The notes beneath the pieces were generated by a model that was not told the origin of the DNA, searched no databases, and saw nothing but the letters and a program-made list of their open reading frames with translations. DNA of 13,188 nucleotides from assembly GCA_005779525.1 (NCBI GenBank), contig SXIZ01000096.1, positions 1 through 13,188 of the forward strand, in the 5' to 3' direction. The stretch is from Methylococcaceae bacterium. Its GTDB lineage: Bacteria; Pseudomonadota; Gammaproteobacteria; Methylococcales; Methylomonadaceae. A program made the translations under genes and the position numbers. This document shows, in pieces, positions 7,701 through 13,188 of the stretch. How positions within the stretch are numbered: the stretch's first letter is position 1; each line of letters begins with the position of its first letter.

Positions 7701-10087
7701 TGGAAACGGGTGAGCCCTTTGCAATTGAAGTCGAGCTGCAGGACAGTACAGGCGATCTAAAATGGGTTGAACTACGTGGATTTCCGCACTATGAAGGTGA
7801 CCAGATAGATTACTTGATGGGCACCTTGCAAGATATTAATGAGCGTAAACATGCGCTTGAAAATCTCCAAAAACTTTGGCTGGCGGTGGAACAAAGCCCG
7901 AATAGCATCATCATTACCAATCTTGAGGCCGAAATTGAATATGTGAATCGCAGTTTTCAAGATATTACTGGGTATTCTAAAAGTGAAGCGATTGGACTGA
8001 AGCCCGGGATAATGCAATGTGTGCAGAGCGCAGAGGGTAACCATTTTTCAGTGTGGGACGCTTTGCATGCGGGTAAAAACTGGTCGGGAGAGTATGTTAA
8101 TCGACGCAAAGATGGACGCGAATACATTGAACAAGTCTATATTTCGCCAGTGCGTCAGCTCAATGGTCAGGTCTCCCATTATTTACTTATTCAGGAAGAC
8201 ATTACCGATAAGAAGCGCATGGCGGAAGAGCTTAATGCCTATCACCATCATCTGGAAAAACTGGTCAAATCGCGCACCCAAGAGCTCGAGCAGGCGCGTG
8301 AGGCGGCAGAAATGGCCTCCCGCTCTAAAAGCGCATTTCTGGCCAATATGAGTCATGAAATCCGTACCCCTATGAATGCGATTATGGGGATGTCGCATTT
8401 ATTGCAACGTGAATTGCATGATCCGGAACAGCAAGACAAATTAAGCAAAATAAATTTAGCCAGTAAGCACCTACTTGGACTTATCAACGACATTCTCGAT
8501 CTCTCCAAAATTGAAGCCGAGCGCTTAACTATTGAAGAAACGGCTATCAATCTGGGGGCCATAGTCGATCATGTCTGTAGCATGATGATGGATAGGGCAC
8601 GCAGCAAGGGCGTAGCCTTTAAACAAGAGATCGACCCGTTACTGCGCGATTTAACCTTTTCAGGGGATCCATTACGCATTGGGCAAATTTTGATCAATTA
8701 TGTGGGTAATGCCGTTAAATTCACTGAACATGGGCAGATTTCCCTCAGGGTCAAACTGCTTTCGCAAACGGATTTAAAGATGAAGGTGTGTTTTGAAGTG
8801 CAAGATACGGGTATCGGAATGTCTGAGGAGCAGCAAATCAGAGTGTTTGAAGCCTTTGAACAAGGGCATAGCTCCACGACCCGAAGATACGGTGGCACGG
8901 GTTTAGGCTTGACCATTAGCCGACATCTGGCGCGCATGATGGGCGGGGAAGTAGGGGTGCAATGTTCCTTGGGTGTAGGCTGTATTTTTTGGTTTAACGT
9001 AACCCTTAAGCGCATTGAGTCTTCGAATTTAAATGCGCCCGCGACTGCGGTGGCGATTGATTTTCGCCATGATGCCACTATTTTGTTGGTCGAAGATAAC
9101 GAAATCAACCAAGAAGTCGCCAAGCAACTGTTGGAAGCAACAGGCCTGACGGTTGACCTCGCTTGGAATGGTGCTGAGGCTTTGGAACGCGTTAAAACGC
9201 GGCGTTATGATGTCATCTTGATGGATATGCAAATGCCAGTCATGGATGGACTCGAAGCCACCCGTCTGATAAGAGAATTGCCGGGCTTGAGCAACCTACC
9301 CATTATTGCGATGACCGCCAATGCCTTTGAAGAGGATCGGCAACAATGTATTGCGGCGGGGATGAATGACTTTTTGTCCAAACCTTTTGACCCCGAAATG
9401 TTGTTAGCCATGTTGATCCGCTGGATACCCGGTCCGCTTAACGCTGAAGTCCAGCCAACCTCGCCTGAATCCAACCAGCAGTCGCAATTAGAGAGCAGTG
9501 TGCAGTTAAATCTGGAAAATGGTTTACGTAGTTTTAGCGGAAAGCAGGATCAATATTTTAAAATGCTGCAACGCTTCCAAACCGTACATCTTGAAGATGC
9601 CCAAAGTATTGAATCCCTTTTGCTACAAGGTGATCGCGAAGCGGCACGTCGACAAGCGCATACTTTAAAAGGGGTTGCGGCACTCTTAGGTTTGCAACAA
9701 GTGCGAGAAGCCGCTGCAGAGCTAGAACAGGACTTGAAGGTGCACACAGCTACCGATGCGCTCGAAAGCTTATTATCGCGTTTACGTGTATGCCTTAGCA
9801 GTGCCGCAATCGCGATTCGGGAAATTATTGGCGAACCACAATTCGAAGCAGCACCCATCATTGATGCTCAGGAAGTAATAGTCCGACTGGAGATGCTCGA
9901 AGCAGCTCTGGCAACGGATAATTTAGACGCAATTGAAATTTGGCGCAATATAAAGCCAAAGTTAACGTTATTGTTAGGCGAGGAAAAAATTGCGCAGTTG
10001 CAGCAGCAATTGGAACAGTATGATTTGCCTGCGGCCTTGGAAACTTTACACGGGCTGATCGAAGCAAACCCGCAAATACGCAGTTAG
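4769..10087 (+). CDS. membrane hybrid histidine kinase with eight PAS domains, HisKA, HATPase, REC and Hpt
   Basis: This 1772-residue sensor encodes a full His-Asp-His relay. A signal peptide (1-22, cleavage likely after SFA) is followed by a short periplasmic part (about 23-110) and one membrane helix (about 112-132). Eight cytosolic PAS/PAC units follow, near 152-264, 275-392, 405-517, 526-643, 651-773, 782-900, 909-1025 and 1034-1147; most end in the PAC signature DI(T/S)ERK. A coiled coil (about 1150-1185) leads to HisKA with His1196 (SHEIRTPMN). The ATPase has Asn1314, Asp1346 (DTGIGM) and a GGTGLGL loop. REC spans about 1436-1550 (Glu1442/Asp1443, acceptor Asp1486, Thr1516, Lys1538). 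Hpt has His1631 (HTLKGVAA). The last ~100 residues are helical and lack an obvious second phospho-histidine. All catalytic residues are intact. An upstream in-frame stop and the signal peptide support this start, although there is no Shine-Dalgarno. The ligand is unknown. Confidence 0.95.
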   Translation: MNVIIRLVLISLALSVSQPSFAQTPHRLGTVTAQIISELQTILKFKLGFLVKHAELNSPDLIAVSHYQMALQSMLDSENQTFAGMTPRNFSDQPYRLKVAITWEDLWRNHRLPLSIFLISMLLILALLLALFRFNRQLLYTRKQLEHEKAHLRTLINTMPDLVWLKDPDGVYLTCNPVFEQLYGAEEAEIIGKSDYDFTTTENAQFFREHDLAAIAAGKSTVNQEWLTFKANGYRGYFETIKTPMRNPSGKLIGVLGIARDITQSQQREAALALSEQRFRKLFEDTMDATMLLQDGHFADANRASLVMFGVDSVASFCQLSPSDLSPEYQPDGTLSSLKAEAMLRVAFERGAHFFEWEHKRANGECFPTEILLTRILQQDQNIIHAVVRDISARVAAEKAVHKDTELRKQIMESIPGIFYLFDQQGKFVFWNSNMERLSLRTKAEVAAIHPLDLFDTADKAIVEHEIQKVMLQGSGCVEADLMDKDGNKTPYFWTGARIMVDGEPMLIGIGTDISERKRAEIALQSSEANLNRAQAIGRLGSWTIDLSNNHLIWSTETYRMFGIPAGEHVDLQRFLAAIHPEDRETVLLAWDNALAGHMYDIEHRILVAGRVLWVRELAEFIYSAAGVPVSAVGTVQDITERKLILEQLAAERRRLSDIIDGTHAGTWEWNIQTGACHFNERWAEIFGYALEELSPFTLDTWAAFIHPEDALLANELLQKHFDGESTYYECEIRMQHRDGHWIWISDRGRVISRTPEGKPLLMSGTHMDISERKRADQELKASEQRFRNMAENTTDWLWICDREGRHLYSNQVAMEFFGLDLEALKTIDTTTLVHPDDLNIFQATMTQAASKKLGWKNVIVRWKSRQGSYLSLESSGVPILDSAGEVIGFQGIDRDITERLKAEQALKESEFFLKESQRIGKLGGWRADLMSNTVMWTEGVYNIVKMPLAYQPDLQTGLDFYPPGSRDQVVASLQHTLETGEPFAIEVELQDSTGDLKWVELRGFPHYEGDQIDYLMGTLQDINERKHALENLQKLWLAVEQSPNSIIITNLEAEIEYVNRSFQDITGYSKSEAIGLKPGIMQCVQSAEGNHFSVWDALHAGKNWSGEYVNRRKDGREYIEQVYISPVRQLNGQVSHYLLIQEDITDKKRMAEELNAYHHHLEKLVKSRTQELEQAREAAEMASRSKSAFLANMSHEIRTPMNAIMGMSHLLQRELHDPEQQDKLSKINLASKHLLGLINDILDLSKIEAERLTIEETAINLGAIVDHVCSMMMDRARSKGVAFKQEIDPLLRDLTFSGDPLRIGQILINYVGNAVKFTEHGQISLRVKLLSQTDLKMKVCFEVQDTGIGMSEEQQIRVFEAFEQGHSSTTRRYGGTGLGLTISRHLARMMGGEVGVQCSLGVGCIFWFNVTLKRIESSNLNAPATAVAIDFRHDATILLVEDNEINQEVAKQLLEATGLTVDLAWNGAEALERVKTRRYDVILMDMQMPVMDGLEATRLIRELPGLSNLPIIAMTANAFEEDRQQCIAAGMNDFLSKPFDPEMLLAMLIRWIPGPLNAEVQPTSPESNQQSQLESSVQLNLENGLRSFSGKQDQYFKMLQRFQTVHLEDAQSIESLLLQGDREAARRQAHTLKGVAALLGLQQVREAAAELEQDLKVHTATDALESLLSRLRVCLSSAAIAIREIIGEPQFEAAPIIDAQEVIVRLEMLEAALATDNLDAIEIWRNIKPKLTLLLGEEKIAQLQQQLEQYDLPAALETLHGLIEANPQIRS

Positions 10088-10116
10088 CTTTAGTAACTCA
10101 ATACCCGTAAGGTGGT

Positions 10117-10137
10117 AAAGGGGCAGCACGCCCCTTT
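10117..10137. terminator. hairpin terminator between convergent hybrid kinase and dapB
   Basis: AAAGGGGC (10117-10124) pairs perfectly with GCCCCTTT (10130-10137) around the loop AGCAC, 30 bp after the kinase stop. It is GC-rich with A/T flanks on both arms, so it may terminate the + strand transcript and, less strongly, - strand transcripts leaving dapB. The T-run is short and partly inside the stem. A second small hairpin, GTCGC-GATT-GCGAC, lies at 10159-10172. Confidence 0.65.
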
Positions 10138-10223
10138 TGGAACCCCGATTAAAACAGCGTCGCGATTGCGACACCTCTCCAACAAATTAACATAGACCGG
10201 ATTGTAGCTTCTTAGATGAAACT

Positions 10224-11027
10224 TCAGGCTAAGCCTAACACCGCTTGCATATCGAATAAGCCCTGGTCTTTATCGTTTAACCACAATGCTGCTCGGACTG
10301 CGCCATTGGCAAAGGTCATGCGGCTACTGGCTTTATGCGTAATTTCTAAACGCTCACCTTCATCGGCAAACATCACGGTGTGTTCGCCAACAATGTCACC
10401 TGCACGGATGGTGGAGAAGCCGATAGTTTTGCGATCTCGGGCGCCCGTAATGCCTTCACGGCCATAGATAGCCGTCGTTTTTAAATCTTGATCTAAAGCT
10501 TTGGCGATCACTTCGCCCATACGTAAAGCCGTACCGGAAGGCGCATCGATTTTGTGGCGGTGGTGGGCTTCAATGATTTCAATATCAGTATACTCACCCA
10601 TGATTTTGGCAGCGATTTCCAATAATTTTAGCGACAAATTGACGCCAACACTCATATTGGGGGCGAGTACAATCCCGACTTCCTGCGCTGCAGCAGCAAT
10701 GCTGGCTTTTTGCTCCTCACTGTAGCCTGTCGTGCCTATGACAATTTTTTTGCCAGCTTGGCGACAGATTTCGATGTATTCCATGGAGGCTTCGGGACGG
10801 GTAAAGTCGATGAGCACATCAAACTGGTCGACTACCGAAGTTAAATCGGACACGACACTGACGCCAATATGGCCCACACCCGCCAGTTCACCCGCATCTT
10901 TGCCGATGGCCGTGCTCTCTGCTCGAGAGACCGCCACAGTTAATTCTGCGCCAGGTGCCAGAACGGCTGCTTTAATCAAGCTTAGGCCCATACGCCCCGA
11001 AACCCCCACAATTGCCAAACGCACCAT
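10224..11027 (-). CDS. dapB: 4-hydroxy-tetrahydrodipicolinate reductase (lysine/diaminopimelate pathway)
   Basis: DapB reduces 4-hydroxy-tetrahydrodipicolinate to tetrahydrodipicolinate with NAD(P)H in the cytosol, supplying meso-diaminopimelate for peptidoglycan and lysine. At 267 residues it is close to the E. coli protein (273). The nucleotide-binding glycine motif is GVSGRMG (8-14). The catalytic signature EAHHRHKIDAPSGTAL begins at Glu153, with His155/His156 and Lys159 at the positions of the E. coli active-site His and Lys residues. Family motifs IGTTG (97-101) and APNMSVGVN (122-130) are also clear. It follows dnaJ by 12 bp and its Shine-Dalgarno overlaps the dnaJ stop, so the two are almost certainly co-transcribed. 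It ends at a TGA facing the convergent hybrid kinase. No carA follows, although carA often comes next in related bacteria. Confidence 0.98.
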   Translation of the reverse strand: MVRLAIVGVSGRMGLSLIKAAVLAPGAELTVAVSRAESTAIGKDAGELAGVGHIGVSVVSDLTSVVDQFDVLIDFTRPEASMEYIEICRQAGKKIVIGTTGYSEEQKASIAAAAQEVGIVLAPNMSVGVNLSLKLLEIAAKIMGEYTDIEIIEAHHRHKIDAPSGTALRMGEVIAKALDQDLKTTAIYGREGITGARDRKTIGFSTIRAGDIVGEHTVMFADEGERLEITHKASSRMTFANGAVRAALWLNDKDQGLFDMQAVLGLA

Positions 11028-11036
11028 GTGACTTAG

Positions 11037-11041
11037 TCCTT
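11037..11041 (-). promoter_or_regulatory. dapB Shine-Dalgarno (AAGGA) overlapping the dnaJ stop codon
   Basis: Read on the - strand, AAGGA lies 9 nt before the dapB ATG, and its first two bases are the last two of the dnaJ stop TAA. Ribosomes finishing dnaJ therefore end on the dapB ribosome binding site, which suggests translational coupling. It is the clearest Shine-Dalgarno in the window. Confidence 0.8.
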
Positions 11042-12173
11042 AACCCGTTAATTTGTCAAAAAAGTTTTTTACCCCGTCTGTCCAAGAATGTTCTTGGGGG
11101 CTATGGTGTTTGCCACCCCCCGCCAATGAATCACCCAAATTTTGGATCCAGACTTTTTGCTCTTTAGTTAAATGTACCGGGGTTTCGATACGGACTCGAC
11201 ACATTAAATCACCGACTGGACCACCACGTACGGGTTTAACACCTTTACCGCGTAGGCGGAATAATTTTCCAGTTTGGGTTTCGGCAGGGATTTTGAGTTT
11301 AACTTTTCCATCTAGAGTAGGCACTTCGATCTCACCCCCTAAGCAGGCAACAGGGAAGCTAATGGGGAGTTCGCAGTGTAAATCCGCACCATCACGGTTA
11401 AAGATCGCATGATCTTTGACATTGATTTGCACGTATAAATCACCTGCGGGTCCGCCGTTTAGACCAGCTTCACCTTCACCGCCCAAACGGATGCGGTCGC
11501 CAGTATCCACACCTGCGGGGACTTTGACTGATAGGGTTTTATTATCTTGAATTCGACCTTGTCCATGGCATTTGCCACAAGGGTCTTTAATTTGTTTGCC
11601 GGTACCGTGACAGGTGGGGCAGGTTTGCTGTACTGAGAAAAAGCCTTGTTGCATTCTAACTTGACCGTGACCTTGGCAAGTAGAGCAAGTGACCGGGCTG
11701 GAGCCTTTTTTAGCACCGCTACCATTACATTCGCCGCAAGCGACTAATACGGGCACCCGCACTTTGGCTTCGGTACCTGCTACGGCTTCTTCTAAAGTAA
11801 GCTCTAGGTTATAGCGTAAGTCTGAGCCGCGTTGCACGCTGCTACGTTGTCGACCACCGCCGCCAAAAATATCACCGAAGACGTCACCAAAGACATCGCT
11901 AAAGCTTTCGGCACCAAATCCGCCGCGACCTCCGCCCATGGATGGGTCAACGCCCGCATGACCGAATTGATCATAAGCAGCGCGCTTTTTGGGATCTGAA
12001 AGTATTTCGTAAGCTTCTTTAATTTGCTTAAACTTGGCTTCTGCTTCTTCGGGGTTGTCTTTATTACGGTCAGGATGGAATTTCATCGCCATTTTGCGAT
12101 AGCTGGCTTTAATTTCCGCTTCGCTGGCGTTTTTCTCAACATTCAGTAACTTGTAAAAATCTTCTTTGGCCAT
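11040..12173 (-). CDS. dnaJ: chaperone protein DnaJ (Hsp40, type I)
   Basis: DnaJ delivers unfolded clients to DnaK and stimulates its ATPase in the cytosol. The 377-residue length is normal. The J domain (1-70) has the essential HPD at 33-35. A Gly/Phe-rich segment spans about 71-108. The zinc-finger region contains all four CxxCxGxG repeats, at Cys147/Cys150, Cys163/Cys166, Cys185/Cys188 and Cys199/Cys202. The C-terminal substrate-binding domains run from about 210 to 340. It lies downstream of dnaK on the same strand but is separated by 294 bp holding a terminator, so it may have its own promoter. I found no convincing sigma-32 promoter. The Shine-Dalgarno is weak (GTGGA, 11 nt before the ATG) and sits at the foot of an inverted repeat. 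Confidence 0.99.
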   Translation of the reverse strand: MAKEDFYKLLNVEKNASEAEIKASYRKMAMKFHPDRNKDNPEEAEAKFKQIKEAYEILSDPKKRAAYDQFGHAGVDPSMGGGRGGFGAESFSDVFGDVFGDIFGGGGRQRSSVQRGSDLRYNLELTLEEAVAGTEAKVRVPVLVACGECNGSGAKKGSSPVTCSTCQGHGQVRMQQGFFSVQQTCPTCHGTGKQIKDPCGKCHGQGRIQDNKTLSVKVPAGVDTGDRIRLGGEGEAGLNGGPAGDLYVQINVKDHAIFNRDGADLHCELPISFPVACLGGEIEVPTLDGKVKLKIPAETQTGKLFRLRGKGVKPVRGGPVGDLMCRVRIETPVHLTKEQKVWIQNLGDSLAGGGKHHSPQEHSWTDGVKNFFDKLTG

Positions 12174-12187
12174 AGTGTATTCAGTCC

Positions 12188-12211
12188 ACTTTCAAGGGCA
12201 TGCATGAAAGT
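12188..12211 (-). promoter_or_regulatory. inverted repeat at the dnaJ ribosome-binding region
   Basis: On the - strand ACTTTCA (12211-12205) pairs with TGAAAGT (12194-12188) around a 10-nt loop containing GCATGC. The downstream arm directly abuts the only Shine-Dalgarno-like bases (GTGGA), 14 nt before the ATG. A hairpin here could limit ribosome access in the dnaJ mRNA; temperature-dependent control is conceivable but only inferred. Confidence 0.35.
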
Positions 12212-12292
12212 CACAGCAGAGCTGTAGTAGTAATGTTTATGAATTACTCGAAACTAGCATGCGTGCCAGTCGAATAGGTTTTACGTAAGCTA

Positions 12293-12337
12293 CTATTGTA
12301 CACAGGGGACAATAGATTTTATTTTTTAACGTTAAAA
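12293..12337. promoter_or_regulatory. two adjacent symmetric sites upstream of dnaJ
   Basis: An inverted repeat CTATTGT-N9-ACAATAG covers 12293-12315. A perfect 14-bp palindrome TTTTAACGTTAAAA covers 12324-12337, next to the dnaK terminator. Both are of a size bound by dimeric regulators and lie where a dnaJ promoter would be expected. TTACGTAA at 12281-12288 is a third, shorter palindrome. No -35/-10 pair stood out with correct spacing. Confidence 0.3.
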
Positions 12338-12340
12338 TAA

Positions 12341-12378
12341 AAAGGCGCAAGCCTAAGATGAATTAGTTTTGCGCCTTT
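12341..12378 (-). terminator. Rho-independent terminator of dnaK
   Basis: AAAGGCGCAA (12341-12350) pairs perfectly with TTGCGCCTTT (12369-12378). Read on the - strand, the second arm runs into TTTTTATTTT, a good T-tract, about 90 bp after the dnaK stop codon. It should end or attenuate dnaK transcription before dnaJ. Confidence 0.85.
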
Positions 12379-12467
12379 AACCAGTACTCGTATGTTTCAA
12401 TTTCGCGACATATTTTACACGTGCTATTTTGAAATCCAATCAATCACAGTACTAGCTGAGTAGAGTA

Positions 12468-13188
12468 CTATTTTTTGTCGTCGTCTTTAACTTCTTCAAA
12501 CTCAGCATCTACTACGCTGTCATCGGCACTTTGCGCTGAGCTACTGGCTTGAGCGCCAGCAGCACCGCCTTCAGCTTCTGCTTTTTGGGCATATACGCGT
12601 TCAGCTAATTTACCGGATAATTCGGTCAACGCTGCGGTTTTAGCTTCGATGTCGTCTTTGTCGCTACCTTTAATCGCGGCATTTAAGTCCGCAATCGCTG
12701 CGTCAATCGCTGATTTTTCCGCGCTATCAACTTTATCGCCGAGTTCTTTCAGAGATTTTTCAGTGGCGTTAATCATGCCTTCTGCATGGTTACGTGCAGA
12801 GACGAGTTGCGCAATTTTACGATCTTCGTCCGCATGTGCTTCTGCATCTTTAATCATGCGTTCAACTTCATCATCCGATAAACCGCTAGAGGCTTTGATG
12901 ACGATAGATTGTTTTTTACCCGTCGCTTTATCACGTGCCGACACATTCAAAATACCGTTGGCATCGATATCAAAGGCTACTTCGATTTGTGGAATTCCAC
13001 GTGGCGCAGGAGGAATATCCGCCAAATCAAAACGACCCAAGGATTTATTACCTGCGGCAACTTCACGTTCACCTTGTAATACATGCACTGTTACTGCAGT
13101 TTGGTTATCTTCTGCCGTAGAGAAGACTTGCGATGCATTGGTTGGGATCGTAGTATTTTTTTCGATCAGTTTAGTCATTACGCCGCCC
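12468..13188 (-). CDS. dnaK: chaperone protein DnaK (Hsp70), C-terminal part
   Basis: Only the last 240 residues are in the window; the gene runs on past base 13188, and the first visible complete codons read GGVMTKLIE, not a start. The segment covers the end of the ATPase-to-substrate domain linkage, the substrate-binding beta domain (NTTIPTNASQVFSTAEDNQT, then GIPQIEVAFDIDANGILNVSA) and the alpha-helical lid. It ends with the Ala/Gly-rich tail and the conserved acidic C-terminus (VVDAEFEEVKDDDKK), which contacts co-chaperones in Hsp70s. DnaK refolds proteins in the cytosol with DnaJ and GrpE; grpE is not visible here. The gene is followed by its own terminator before dnaJ. Confidence 0.98.
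   Translation of the reverse strand, partial: GGVMTKLIEKNTTIPTNASQVFSTAEDNQTAVTVHVLQGEREVAAGNKSLGRFDLADIPPAPRGIPQIEVAFDIDANGILNVSARDKATGKKQSIVIKASSGLSDDEVERMIKDAEAHADEDRKIAQLVSARNHAEGMINATEKSLKELGDKVDSAEKSAIDAAIADLNAAIKGSDKDDIEAKTAALTELSGKLAERVYAQKAEAEGGAAGAQASSSAQSADDSVVDAEFEEVKDDDKK

Noticed and set aside
8698..9123. 141-codon antisense frame inside the hybrid kinase
   Set aside because: It lies wholly opposite a strongly conserved ATPase/REC coding region and is a by-product of its codon pattern.
9770..10084. Second Hpt domain at the C-terminus of the hybrid kinase
   Set aside because: The region is helical and Hpt-like in leucine pattern but has no HxxKG motif, so I describe it only as a helical tail.
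12188..12194. CTTGAAA-like -35 box of a sigma-32 promoter upstream of dnaJ
   Set aside because: It is only about 15 nt from the ATG, so the -10 box would fall inside the coding region, and no CCCCAT-like -10 is present.

Overview
The window carries a block of signal-transduction genes on the + strand (about 650-10087). It faces the conserved chaperone/lysine-biosynthesis genes dnaK (partial), dnaJ and dapB on the - strand (about 10224-13188). The dnaK-dnaJ-dapB order is typical of Gammaproteobacteria, and the protein sequences and moderate base composition fit that class. A methane-oxidiser or sulfur-oxidiser-like lineage is possible, but nothing here proves a genus.

Layout. Bases 1-653 hold no convincing gene. 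About 60-445 is packed with short inverted repeats and contains an exact 14-bp direct repeat; 459-558 holds nested inverted repeats. Next come a cytosolic three-PAS histidine kinase (654-2576) and, 9 bp later, a stand-alone receiver protein (2586-2969), together a likely operon. A 398-bp non-coding gap follows, with a striking set of complementary elements built on the core GCGTCT. Then comes a REC-HD-GYP response regulator (3368-4495), predicted to hydrolyse cyclic di-GMP. A 273-bp gap with a long hairpin (4613-4652) leads to a 1772-residue membrane hybrid kinase with eight PAS domains, HisKA, HATPase, REC and Hpt (4769-10087). A hairpin at 10117-10137 separates it from the convergent dapB.

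On the - strand, dnaK ends at a strong intrinsic terminator (12341-12378). dnaJ starts after an intergenic region of about 290 bp rich in inverted repeats. dapB follows dnaJ after 12 bp, with its ribosome binding site overlapping the dnaJ stop codon.

How they may work together (inference). The giant hybrid kinase can run its own His-Asp-His relay, and its Hpt domain could phosphorylate the single-domain receiver and/or the HD-GYP regulator. The soluble PAS kinase is the obvious partner of the single receiver. The only visible output is c-di-GMP breakdown; no DNA-binding regulator lies in the cluster. All signalling genes keep their catalytic residues, so they appear functional. I found no mobile element, CRISPR array, tRNA or rRNA. 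The most unusual material is the non-coding DNA between the signalling genes and the size of the PAS array; I do not see clear evidence of a wholly new biological system.
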